From Ceratodon purpureus (Eukaryota > Streptophyta > Bryopsida > Pseudoditrichales > Ditrichaceae), in the NCBI GenBank assembly GCA_014871385.1, contig CM026432.1, positions 1,877,194 through 1,941,193 of the forward strand: 64,000 nucleotides of DNA, written 5' to 3'. Positions within the stretch are counted from its first letter, which is position 1, and the number at the start of each line of letters is the position of its first letter. Below are positions 44,536 to 56,053 of this stretch, piece by piece. The notes under the pieces are model-generated. The model saw only the letters and a list, made by a program, of their open reading frames with translations. It had not been told where the DNA came from and did no database searches. The position numbers were made by a program, and so were the translations under genes.

Positions 44536-45000
44536 TCAAGATGGAAAAGCGCGGGCAGTCATTGATGAACATCCGGCGGATAGTCTCCATGTTGATGGCG
44601 CTGTTTGTACTATACTACTTCGGAGGGTTGTTGCTGCAGTATGGAGACGACAAGAAACCTAATAATGTTGAGTACGATGGTGTGGTGTGGAGCATGAAGG
44701 ACGAGAGATTTGAATATAGATTCACTGCACTCACATATCTGGGTTTCATAGTGGTACGGAAAGTACCACCATCGTATCAAACCGAGAAGGTAGACCTGGG
44801 GTCGGAACCATTCCTGGGTTATTCTTTGGAGACGACATATCGGCCCATCCGAATATCACCGCTGCCGAAGCGAGGGTGCTTCTTGCCAAAGGTGTGAAAC
44901 TTGCCGATGAATATGGCATCATTCACCTGGGCATCTGCAGAAATAGCATCGGCTCAGCATCCACCAGAACCACAAGCTCCAATCAATAAAGACCCGGGAG
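44536..45000 (+). pseudogene. Short membrane-anchored hypothetical protein, apparently frameshifted
   Basis: Not recognised. From the Met at about 44,541 the frame reads a basic start (MEKRGQSLMNIRRIV), one hydrophobic segment (MLMALFVLYYFGGLLLQY) and about 50 polar residues, ending at 44,897. From about 44,800 a different frame becomes protein-like (FFGDDISAHPNITAAEARVL, LADEYGIIHLGICRNS) and runs to about 44,985. This suggests one coding sequence broken by a frameshift near 44,805, or a missed short intron. It could be a decayed Golgi or ER enzyme gene; function unknown. Confidence 0.35.
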
Positions 45001-48000
45001 TTTGACCAGAGGTTAGTGCGATTTCGCTGATCTCGTCTTTTTTGCAAACCAAGTTCGATCCTTAGAAGTTCAAGCGCATCGTCCAGTTTGACCTAAGGTA
45101 TTCCTTAGCTGTGTTGCAGAGTTGCACAGGCCGAGAGCATCTATAATAAATTAGACATTGAACGAGTTCACTTCAGTACCGGGCTGAGCAGTGGGAAATC
45201 CTTGATTTTATCTTGCTGCCTCTCATGCTCCTTTTCTTATTGCACATTGCTAGTAGTAAATTGTAGCGTGCTCGCGCAAACATATGAAGTGACGGTACTC
45301 CCATACTACGTCATGCCTTGAGTTTAAACTGGCATACAGATATTCTTCAGTAGGTAATTAGGGTTTGCAGATTACGGGGCCGGTGTTAAACCATTGAACA
45401 TGACTTGTAACGCAGAATGATGAAATTGTGACCACTTTCGAATCCAGGGATCGATCATTAAGAATCCTTGTTCTAGGGGAATTCGGACTCACTGGAATAT
45501 GTCGTCAGTCATATTTGTGGTTCTGGTAGGCGGCAAACTCAGGTCCAAGGCTATTTGAGCTTGACAGAAACCAGTTCGTCACCGTCAATGTGCCTGTACT
45601 ATAACTGTACACAAGGGAACGGTAGAAACGATTTCACGGACTATATATTCAGGACCTTGGTGAAAGACAGGAACAAAAGGTGGCATCGAAAACACACAGT
45701 GACCTTGTGTTTGGATATCGAAGCTAACCACCGCCGACCTCCTGGAGAACGGCCTGTTTACTTCTAGACGGAATGCTTTGAGATTGCACGCAGCACATGG
45801 TGTGCTTTGTGTGCCGGAACATATCGTGCCGGAATAGATTACACTGGATTGTGATCACGAAGAATCTGCACAATATTCTCATACAAATGTTGGTGGGCCT
45901 AATACGAAAGCTCGCGAGTCGCGTTGTTGACAATGATGTTGAAGCTGCGAGGTTTGCGGGCACCTGAGCCCAGGCTTCCCGCTTCCAACAATGGAAAGTG
46001 GAAACGTTTCTCACCTGAGAGGCCTTCCGGCGTGAAAGGCTCAGGGTCCTACTATTTTACACTTCTATTTTGACGGCGACACATATGAACATGCAGACCA
46101 GGTGGAAAATATCGGGGCGTCGGCAGCACCTTGCAGAGCCCTGTGCATACCACTTCATTCAATGTTGGGAGAAATTAACTTATCCAAATATAATTTGGTT
46201 AGTCTTTCAACGTTTAAAAAATGAGTATTACCCTCATATTATATTGTTTCAATTAGCACTGGTTCAATACTTGAGACAAAAGCATCATGGAAAACTCTAA
46301 CATTGAATCAATTTACAATGGTTCAGTGTTCAGTACTACTTCGGTGTTGATATAATGTGTTCACATCAGTAACTCAATATTCAGAAGCAAATGAGAATTT
46401 TCAATTCGTAATGCCATTGATGTAGATTTTGAGAATATTCAAGTTCAATATGGACCTTTGAAAGCCCAACATGAGTGATTTCAAAAATGTTGCAATTTAT
46501 TATGTCTCTTCGTTAACTGCAGTCATGCATTTTGGGTGTGATCGAGAATCCTTCATAAATTTTCTGTCTGCCTGTCCACATGAACAACGTTGAAAACGTT
46601 TGAGCAGCCAAGATAGTAGTTGACTACTCTTCAGTTAAACCGGACGTTTGTGCTTCCATCCGTACTCAACGCGAGGTTAAACCTCATGGCCGAGGTTGCC
46701 TCATGATTTTTATTGCCGGAGTCAGAAGAACTTAACTACTCCCATGATTCACACAGAGCTCCGAGAGAAGTGGAGCGCCCTCACAGATTAGGGTTACAAG
46801 TGGTGAAGAGTGTATCCATGCTTTGTATACCAGGACTCCCGATTTAAACAATTGATAAAGCACAAAAACCACAACAAATTCAGCTACATTCATGCTAATG
46901 TTTACCCGAGGACTGCATGAGTAGTCACTACGTAGCGGTTGTTAATTCTCTCACGATGCTTCTTTGAGTTGCAACTTTTATGTAGACGCCAATTGTACCT
47001 TAAATTGAGCCTGGCAACTTTGTGTTACCAGCAATTTTCAATCTCGGTTCGATGTTGCTGCAAAGATTTAGTAGTCATGAAGTGCAAATGACCTTCTCAG
47101 TTCTCGCTTTGTTGAACTTGCAAAACATGCATTCGTGTGCAGTAGATTGTTCTTCATGTGCACATGCATCAACATAACTATTCTTTGTTAGTTTACAAAT
47201 GTCATCCAAAGATATGTAAAGTACTTATTGGAATTAGAATAAATTTATTCACAGAATTGATTCAAGTTAGCCTTTACAAAATCCAATCTGCTGATTAATA
47301 TCTAGAAGATACTTAGGTAACTAATTCTCTCGTGACAGCCTCTATCCCTAGCTAGCTAGCTAGCTTGCAATCAATCAATCATGTCTAACAACTCGGCTTA
47401 AGTGAGGAGACATTAGGTGCAAAATGGGGTCACAAAAAGGCCGTGTAAGTCTGCCCAAATTAGGTGAACCCCCTGTCCAAAGCCCAGAAGTAAAAGCACT
47501 TTGAGGGGGTTTTATTTCATGTATGATAATCCTCATGAGCTTACACTCATGGAAGATGGAGCTTTTGTTCATTGGAGTATGTTGCTACAGAATGTCAAGA
47601 TTCAACATTTTCGTTAGTCAGAATCTAAGCTCCACTCATATGGCAACCACACCATTCCTCCCGTATCTCGACCATAAAGTATCGATATCTTTGATGGGTG
47701 TGGCGTTTGCATCGAAAGTATGCCCTTCAACTAAATCCTAACTTCCCATTGAATGACTTCAAACCTCTTCACTGCAATCCACGGAGTTCATCAAGACACT
47801 AGAAAATTATGATTTCTCTACACTTCGATTCAGCTTTGTGCTCAAATCGGTTATGAGAGTTACCTTCTTTGCAGTAATATTAAGGTGTTACGTGTCTTCA
47901 AAAAAAAAAATTCGGTTATGAGATGCTGCAGAACGAGGAATCTGCAAGGGTCCTAGTTTCGCAAGATTTCAAATCAAGTGAACCAGTTAATTGTCACTCA

Positions 48001-49171
48001 CAAGTATCATAGTCTCTCAGCCTTCAGCGTGCAGAGTCTATACCAAGGCAGCCAAGAAATCGAGAGACAGATCATTGTCACCAGCATTATACCTATCAAT
48101 ATATATATTCCAGAGCTGGGCTAAATTAGGTCAATTTAATTACATTCCTCTTAGACGAAATAGGTGGAGACTAGCCGACTTGAGACCTACAACACTTATG
48201 TTGATAGAGCAACTTAGGCAGAAATACGGTAGAAGTGCTGCAAAATCTTGCAAAAATCCCGACCGAAAGAATCTGTTACAGGAGAATCTCGACTGAAAGA
48301 CGATGTTAGACTACGAGCGAGGTTGTAGAGACGCCTTCACATGAGAAGGATCATAAGTTCCGTGCTGTCAAGTGTAGGAGATACCGCTCTGCTGTAAAAC
48401 ATACACGCGAACTTGGGTGCAGTTGGCAAATAATCCTACTGTAGTACACCAATCGCTAAAAGTTACCTATCATTTTTTTATTGGCCAAGTTGCACAGGGA
48501 ATTCATGTTCTCTAGAACTTCATGCAGATTTCAAGGATTACACATGCTCGAAGGTGAATCGCATTGTGAATCAAACGCTGAAAGATGAGTTAATAAAACA
48601 AAAGACTTCCGAACATCAAGCATAAGTTGTCCTATATGGGCTTAGGGCATAGATTTGTTTGAATTCGTCAGTGTAGCACGCGTGCGGCCCTGAACATCCA
48701 AGGACGTCACCGAGCTGTTTTGGATCAAACTTTCATCGGCTAGTAAGTTGGCCGCAGTCGTACCTTGAATTCGTATTTTGAAATCCCAGAAACTTTTTCG
48801 AAAACAAAAACATCTATTAGACAAATACAATACATAGACTAGGGTGAAGGCTAAAAACTGTAACGCATACTTCAAAATGACATCCAGAGACTTGGACTGT
48901 TGTGTATTCTCAAGAACTATTACCAATCAGAGTTCCTCAGCAGAGGGCCCAATCAGTGAGCTAACTTCCAGGGATATGAAAACAATTATCTGCACCATTG
49001 TTGGATGGTGACCATCCAGAATCTCACACATGAAATAGCCCAAGGAATGGGCGCTCAAATTGACAGCCGCAGCAAAGCTAGAAAGTACCGTATAAGTGAG
49101 GTGACTTCTCTTCATGTTAATTCACAACGAGGAAAATTCATATTACTGAAAAAAAATATAAGTCATGTACT
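45001..49171. other. Gene-poor stretch
   Basis: No gene I can support. A 70-residue plus frame at 45,555-45,767, a 101-residue plus frame at 47,991-48,296 and a 94-residue minus frame at 48,642-48,926 are unrecognised. Simple repeats CTAGCTAGCTAGCTAG and CAATCAATCAATC occur at about 47,350-47,380. Confidence 0.4.
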
Positions 49172-50340
49172 TCACTTCTTGGACTTCTTCACTGGAGCAT
49201 CGCTCACTGGAGCCTGGGCAGGAGCGACATCGGGAATTCCTTGAGCCTGACGCTCCTCCCTCCTGGCAATCTTGCGCTCCCGAGTAGCCTTGTTCTTAGC
49301 CCGCCTGGCCTCGAACTGGTCAGATAGAGTTTTCTCACGAGCCTTCTCAGCCTTGGACTTGTGGATACTCTCCATCAAGACACGCTTGTTCTTGAAGACA
49401 TTACCCTTGACCTTCATGTACATGTCGTGGTACATGTGTTTGTCGATCTTCTTAGCATCACGGTACTTGCGCAGGAGACGTCTCAACACCCGCATGCGCC
49501 GCAACCACAGCACCTACACAATCGCCAATTCATTCATCGTGGGTCAATTCAACTACACATATATGTCCACACACATGCTCATATCCAACGAACGGCGATC
49601 TAATCAAAAATCCAAGACCAATATAACAAGACCAAAAATATCAAGTATCAAGGTATCAAAGTCGTGTTATTAGATTAATAAGCCTAACCTATTCAATCGC
49701 ATCAAATTAGAACCACTATTTCCAGGAACTTGAATTATGCTACACGGTGGTAGAATTTATGCCATTTCCATGAAAACCCTAATTATCACTCTGATTGCCA
49801 GTCCTCATACGCCTCCACATTCTGATAATGCGATTCTTTCATAGTATCCTGAAAATGTCACAGCTACCCTAAACCCTAACTAAACCCCAAAACACACAGG
49901 GACAAGAAAACCCTAACATATGCCATTCTACAAACTCTCCGAGAGCCAACGAAGAATACTAGCCACAAGAGAAACCAGGAATCCAGTCGAATCTCCCCAA
50001 CAACATACAATGCGCACAAATGACACCAACCAACACTAAACCCTGGAGACAATAAGAACCATACCTTGGTGGGAAGCCTGGCCTCACGGGTACCGCGGCG
50101 CTTTCCGTAACCGGAGTGACGGCCCTTGCGCTTGGCCTCGAGGGCGCGGCGAGCGCGCGCGCGCGAGTGGATCTTCTGGGGCTTGCGGATGACAAACCCG
50201 TCCTTCACAAGCTTGCGAATGTTCTGGCGGCTGTTAGCCATAGAGATTTCATTGACCTCATTAGGGTCCAGCCACACCTTGCGCTCACCGCACTTGAGCA
50301 CGCTGGCGGCCAGGCGCTTCTGCAGCTTGAGGGACACCAT
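49172..50340 (-). CDS. RPL19: 60S ribosomal protein eL19
   Basis: Two exons on the minus strand, 50,340-50,065 and 49,513-49,172, joined in phase 0 (AAG|GTATGG ... TGTAG|GTG) to give 205 residues, the usual length for plant eL19. The first exon encodes the conserved globular part ([72 protein letters not shown]). The second encodes [20 protein letters not shown], the [20 protein letters not shown] region and the long basic C-terminal helix (Lys/Arg/Glu/Ala-rich), ending APVKKSKK. eL19 is a structural protein of the large cytosolic ribosomal subunit that reaches across to the small subunit. Nothing is broken; this looks like a functional host gene. Confidence 0.97.
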
Positions 50341-50540
50341 GGCTGTAGCCTCTGGTGCGTGGTCTGTGGGTGTGTGGGAGGGGCGTGGCTATGGCGGAGC
50401 GGGCGTTGCCAAGGAGGGAGTAAACCCTACAACTCCAAAGAGAAAGGGAGCAAGGCCTTCGCCGCCCTCTTGAGGCTCCGCTCCCTCCGTCCTCTCCCCC
50501 ATCACGGGTTCCGCTCCTACGGCCCGGCCCGGTATACCAT
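50341..50540 (-). promoter_or_regulatory. RPL19 upstream region with telo-box
   Basis: The plus strand has AAACCCTAC at 50,422-50,430, about 85 bases upstream of the start codon. Telo-boxes (AAACCCTAA-like) are common in promoters of plant ribosomal protein genes and link them to proliferation-dependent expression. More telo-like AAACCCTAACTAAACCCC lies inside the RPL19 intron near 49,871. Confidence 0.6.
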
Positions 50541-53380
50541 GCCCTTTTTCCCCCAATGTTCATTTTTAATTTTATTTTTTTTCTTGCAGACTAACTTACT
50601 TGGATAGCATTTTTGATCACCTCAAATTGAAAAATAATAATAATAAATAAATAAATAAAAATTTAAAAAAAATTGAAAAAATGGTGTTCATCTTTTTTTA
50701 AATTTTTATTTTGATTTTTGTGTTTTTTAAAAATACTACAGATAGTCATGTTTACCACTAAAATAATTTCTCATATTTTTATTCTTTTGCATCTTTAATT
50801 TCTTTGAAATTTTCTATTATTTGGTTTTCATAATATGGAATTATCTATTCAATTGGAGTAGGATTGAACAATGTGCTTCTAAATCTAAATAAATCCAGTT
50901 TTTGACCCAAACCAAGTATAATTTGTCAGATGATGGTTATGATGGCCAAGGTTCAGTGCCATTTTTTCATTTTTTTTATTTCTTTTTTTTGGGTCCAAAA
51001 TTCATTTTGATTTTACTTTCTTGTTTTGTTTTCTTTAAAGAATGAATTGTGAGATGTATTTTTAGATTTGGCTAAATTTTGTTCTCTTATAAGAGAGTTT
51101 AGTTAATTAGATGATGGGTATGATAGACCTTGCTTTGTTTTCTTCCAAAAATACTCAAGTTTAGTGATATTCAAGGTTTTAATAGAATGAAGTGTAAAAT
51201 GTAGTAGTATTTTTTCAGATTTGACATTGTATCTAATACTATGGGAGAAAATTGGATGCGCAATTTTGTTAAAAAAAATTGTACACATCAATTATTTCTA
51301 TTATTAAAACTTCAAGATTAGAAGATAGAAAAAGTCATTTGTTTTTAAGTTCATCTTATAATTCATTTTTTTATTTTTTTTAATAAATTATTTATGCATA
51401 GAAATCCTTAATGATTTAATTTTTGTTTGACTTTTTAATTTTTATTTGGTTTATCATGATTTTGTGAAGATGGTTCCATTTTTAAAGTTGTCAAGGTATT
51501 TCAAGTTCAAGTACTTTGCACCTTGATGAAATATTGGTGGAATCGGATCTTCTTCAATGCCTCCAAACAAATTTGCAGCATTATCTTGGAATTGGAAAGA
51601 CCCTCTTTGATTGTTATTCATATTTTTGAGATTCATTTGCCATTTTCTTTGGAAGCACTTATGGCTCTAACAAGGTCAATTGCATCAACCGCCAAAGAGT
51701 ATGTCTTTTATATTTGCCTTTTAAAGTCCAATGCGACTTCATTTATAAATATGTTTGTTCTAAGATATTGTTGGAAGTTTAATACTAAAGAAGAAGAAAT
51801 CATATTATAAATAATATTTTGTCGTGAAGACAAAGGTCTGCGATATAACAAAAAGATATAAAAAGGTTTAGGCATCAAAGTTTTTGTAATGAAAAGATGT
51901 GTATTTTAATGGATACCTAATTGAATTGAAGTCCATCTACATTTGCAGGACAATCAATGGTCGTGACAAATCAATGATATCAAAACTTCATAACCTTTGA
52001 AAGCATGAAGGAAAAAAGACTTGCAATGTTGATAATCATTTATAAGGCTAATTTTGCAAAATATAATATATATATATATAGTAAAATTAAATACATGCAC
52101 CTTCAAAATATTGCTCCAAATTTGCAAGCAATCTAAGATAAACTTAGAGCATACTAAGAAAGCAACTTTTAGAAAAATAAAGTGTATGGTTATTCCACCA
52201 CCAAACCCAAGTTGTGGCTAAAAAAAGATAAGATATCGTGGCTCCAAAGGATCAAACCCGGGTCAGTGCATGATGGTCTGAATATATTTCAAGCAGTTAA
52301 AAATTGTATAAATTTGCAACTCATAGGCACCCACAGTAAATGCACTTAGAGCATCCCCAAGCTCATTGGAAACCAAAACCTATTTTTCTTAAAAATATAA
52401 ATATCTTTCCACACTCCCTCTAAATTTCACAAATAAAGAAGGAATAAAGGAGAATCATTCCATTTCTGTGTTTAAAATTTGAAAATGTGGTGATTTTAAT
52501 GAGGGATTTAACCTAAGTCAGATTCTTACAGTTTTTTTTCTTGAGAAATATCTCAACGTTTATTTAGATGTACTTTTAAGGATGGTAGTTTTACTCTATA
52601 ATTTTAGGTTAGTCTAAAGATAGATTTTGGTTTGTAGTAAACTTTACCATCTTGCATTGGAGATGCTTTAAAAGCCCATAGCAATTGCTCAAAATTTTGA
52701 GGTAAAATATTCTACTGCTCTTTCTTGGAGCATTGATAGTAGCAACTTTTATGTAAAGGCTCTGCAGTAATATCAAGGACTCTTCATTTTCACTATTAGT
52801 GCAAAATTAGAGAAGATTAAATAAAAAGATTATTGTTGAATTAATACAAATTTCCATCGTGGTCTTCATTAAAAAGAAACCAGATCCATTATAAGCGTTA
52901 TTAAAAGTTAACACTTTCACGTTCCCTTCATTGTCTATTTGGAACATTTGTTGGACTTAGACGTAAAGATTAACATTAATCTAATGAAGAAGAGAAAATA
53001 CGGAGAAGATATTAAAAATATTGTAGATTTTCATGAATGACAAGATTTTAAAAACTTGCAATAATCTATTTAGTGCATAGTGTTATGTAGAGAGTTTAAT
53101 TTTAGTAGAATAGAATCACATATTTTTCTTTTTTTTAATTCATTTATTATATCCATATGATTCCTCCTAGTAAGATGTGTATGTAATACCAATAAAATTT
53201 TATATCAATCTTATCTGAAACTCATATATGATTATGCTACAAATATCATGTAACTTTTGTTTGCATAATATATACATGTACATACTTTACATTTTAATAT
53301 AATATACCTAAAGATCATTCGTTCACAAGAATATGCAAATCAATCAAAATTGTTATATAATATAATTTCATTTTATAAAG
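50541..53380. other. AT-rich gene-poor stretch
   Basis: Long T and A runs and no supported gene apart from the MITE listed separately. Confidence 0.45.
52349..52667. mobile_element. Tourist-like MITE, TTA flanks
   Basis: Left end GAGCATCCCCAAGC at 52,349 and right end GCATTGGAGATGCT at 52,667 are inverted relatives of each other, and the pairing is extended by ACCAAAAYCTA in the subterminal region. TTA flanks both sides (52,346-52,348 and 52,668-52,670), a typical PIF/Harbinger target, with one base of end mismatch. It shares the AGCATCT/C start with the element at 8,337. Confidence 0.55.
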
Positions 53381-53460
53381 AATAAAATGAAAGTATAAAG
53401 AATAAAATGAAAGTATAAAGAATAAAATGAAAGTATAAAGAATAAAATGAAAGTATAAAA
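53381..53460. repeat. 20-bp tandem repeat, four units
   Basis: AATAAAATGAAAGTATAAAG repeats exactly at 53,381, 53,401, 53,421 and 53,441 (the last base of the last unit differs). Confidence 0.95.
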
Positions 53461-53658
53461 TAAAGGTAGAAAGTATGAAAATTTGATATTTTCATATTTT
53501 TATTGTATCGTTTCTAATCTTCAACATTTTTGTATCTATGTTCTTTCATTTACCCAGCTTATTGTTTGTCCTTCCAATCTTCAATCATTATTTGCTTTTG
53601 ATCTACATTTCAATCTTGCTAAATCAAATCCACACAAAGCTATTAAACAAATAATTCC

Positions 53659-53772
53659 CATTAAACAAATCAACAGATGATACAAATTTCTTATGAATCT
53701 AAATATTAATGAATTTACTTACGACAAGCGTGGTGGAGTTGGATGGAGAGATAAAGAAAAAACGATTTTCAA
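53659..53772. repeat. Direct repeat, first copy (second at 55,943-56,053)
   Basis: About 112 bp starting CAAATCAACAGATGATACAA is repeated with few differences 2.28 kb downstream. The two copies bracket decayed reading frames. Confidence 0.85.
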
Positions 53773-55942
53773 AATTGTATGTTTTGCTTTGTGCAAAAAC
53801 ATGCAATTTTGAATACTTTAAAAATATATTTTTAAATAAATCCATACATACGAAGCTGAAGGTCTTACGGAAACAACAATACTACATCCAATATTGTCCC
53901 AAAGTATGCCAAGATTGATTGACCAATTCAAAATCCACCTCACTGGAAGGATTTTTTCACATTTTTGTCGTTGAATGCAATGATGTGATAATTTTTGTTC
54001 TCAATCATTTATGGCTATGGCAAATTGCTGTGGAAAATATGTTACCCATGAGTTCAAAGAAATGTCTTCTTTTGCAGTAATGTATCCCAACTAAATTCCA
54101 TGATGATCATTTACTTATCTTCATGTTAATTTTTGGATTCCTTTCCAATTCGTTCGGCACTTTCTTCACGGCGATCATTGCTTGCCAAACTCCCAGAATT
54201 AACTTCTTCACCCATAATCTCACTTGCCCATTGATAAAGAAAGAATGATGTTATTAGAAGGAAACAATTAAAGCTCTAAATTTACAAAAGTAATCCCATG
54301 TGTGATGTCAAAATTATAAATTTTGATAATTACACATTTTGAATTTTCAATTTATCAATCATTCAAAATTAAAAAAAAAGGAGTTTTGAAGATTTTCATA
54401 ATTTATGTAAAAGTCTTCATCTCTATTTAGAAAGTAATTTAGGCCCTACTTCATCAAAAAACTAAACCAAGCAATCTCCGTTCACAGTCTTCAATTGCAA
54501 ATTTGAAAAAAAAGAAGTTTGTGAAAAACAAATATTGCAAAAAATGGGTATTAATAAAAAAAATAGAGGTCATGATTTTCTCTTCAAATATTCCGAACGA
54601 AGTGAAGTATAATTTAACTGGTGAATTACCTTTTTGAGAGAAGGAAAGTTTTGAAGAGAATTTGCAACAGTTTTTTGAGGATAATAATTTATTCTCATTG
54701 GTAATAAAAAAATTATTGACATTAAATGAACTTCATATCATTCAAAAAAACATCTTGAATATTGAAACCTTAAATTTTGATCAAGTTATATTAATATATG
54801 TAGCCAACATGTGGCAAAATGAACCTTTCTATAGAAATGTTTTAGTAGAGGCTAATCATTATTATGAAATATCTCCATATAAGGCTAAAAATAATCAAAA
54901 AAATCCAAAGCGAGGTAAATATAAATCCGTTAGCCATGGTTACCTTGCTCATGGTAGTTTAAGATAAAAAAACCATGTAGTGAAGTATCATCAAAGCAAT
55001 TTACTAGAAAATATACAAGAAAGCTTTAAAGACATTGGTGATAGTGTTGTTTCCTCAATTTGGCAACGCTTCAACAGTTTTTCATGAATAATTTTCTCCA
55101 ATGAATTTCGTTCTTATAGGAATAAAAGATTTCTCACAAAAATGCATCAAATGCACATTTCCAAAAATTCTTATATTAAACCTCACAGAGATAAATTTGA
55201 TGTCCTTAATATCTTGGTTTAGGAAAAAAAATCCAAAAAGATGCAACTTTGGAGTATTTCAGCAATGCCTGAAATTTGATATAAACAATAGAGCTAGAAT
55301 ATTTGTTTGCAACAAATATTATACTCATGAAACATCAAAGTTTGAAGGAAAACCATTGCAGCTTAATGTTTACAAAATGGGGGTAGCACTAGTTAATAAG
55401 CAACAACTTAGTACAAGGTGTAACTTAGTACGAAATGCAATAATTAATAAGCAACAACTTAGCAACTCCCGTAGTTGATCTAACGGTTGAGAAATTGCGA
55501 TAGAAAATTACAAACGCTCAATTGCTATTGGAACCTTTGAAAGACTCCATTAGTAATTACAGTGAAATTGAGAAAAAACAGAAGCAACAACTTGTTGAAA
55601 ATTTCATTACTTCATGTTTAGAGCCTGCAACATTTGAAAGGCCCAGTTTGATTAATATGCCTCGTCGAGGTTCTATATCCACTCAACAGGAAAATATTCA
55701 ACATACAAGAATGAGACACGGGCAAAAACGTGGAGTTTCAAAAATTGGTAGACAAAGTACGCCACGCCCACTTATCAAGCGGCCTTCCCATATGCTTGTT
55801 TCTTGTTCTAAACAAAAAAAGAGCTATTTTTTGCAAGCTTTCAAAGGTTACTTGTGACATTTGTGCCGCAAAGACACTAGTCGAATTAGAGGATGATTCT
55901 ATATTTCGCAAGAATTGTGAGCATGAGATATTTGTGAACGAG
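53773..55942 (+). pseudogene. Decayed transposon-like reading frames between direct repeats
   Basis: Plus-strand frames at 54,662-54,967, 55,101-55,478 and 55,522-55,857 are fragmentary. The last (LLEPLKDSISNYSEIEKKQK followed by a basic RRG/RHGQKRG stretch) vaguely recalls the C-terminal tail of plant transposase-derived proteins, but I cannot name a family. No intact gene. Confidence 0.3.
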
Positions 55943-56053
55943 CAAATCAACAGATGATACAAATTTCTTATGAATTTAAATATTAATGAAATTATTTACG
56001 ACAAGCGTGGTGGAGTTGGATGGAGAGGAGAAAGAATAAACAATTTTCAAGAA
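55943..56053. repeat. Direct repeat, second copy
   Basis: Matches 53,659-53,772, including ACGACAAGCGTGGTGGAGTT. The two copies have no shared TG..CA ends, so they are not evident LTRs. Confidence 0.85.

Noticed and set aside
49870..49905. TAAACCCTAACTAAACCCC considered as an internal telomeric repeat
   Set aside because: Too short and irregular; telo-box-like motifs of this kind are usual in plant ribosomal protein genes.
53659..56053. Direct repeats considered as LTRs of a retrotransposon
   Set aside because: Only about 112 bp, no TG..CA ends, no primer binding site, polypurine tract or pol motifs between them.
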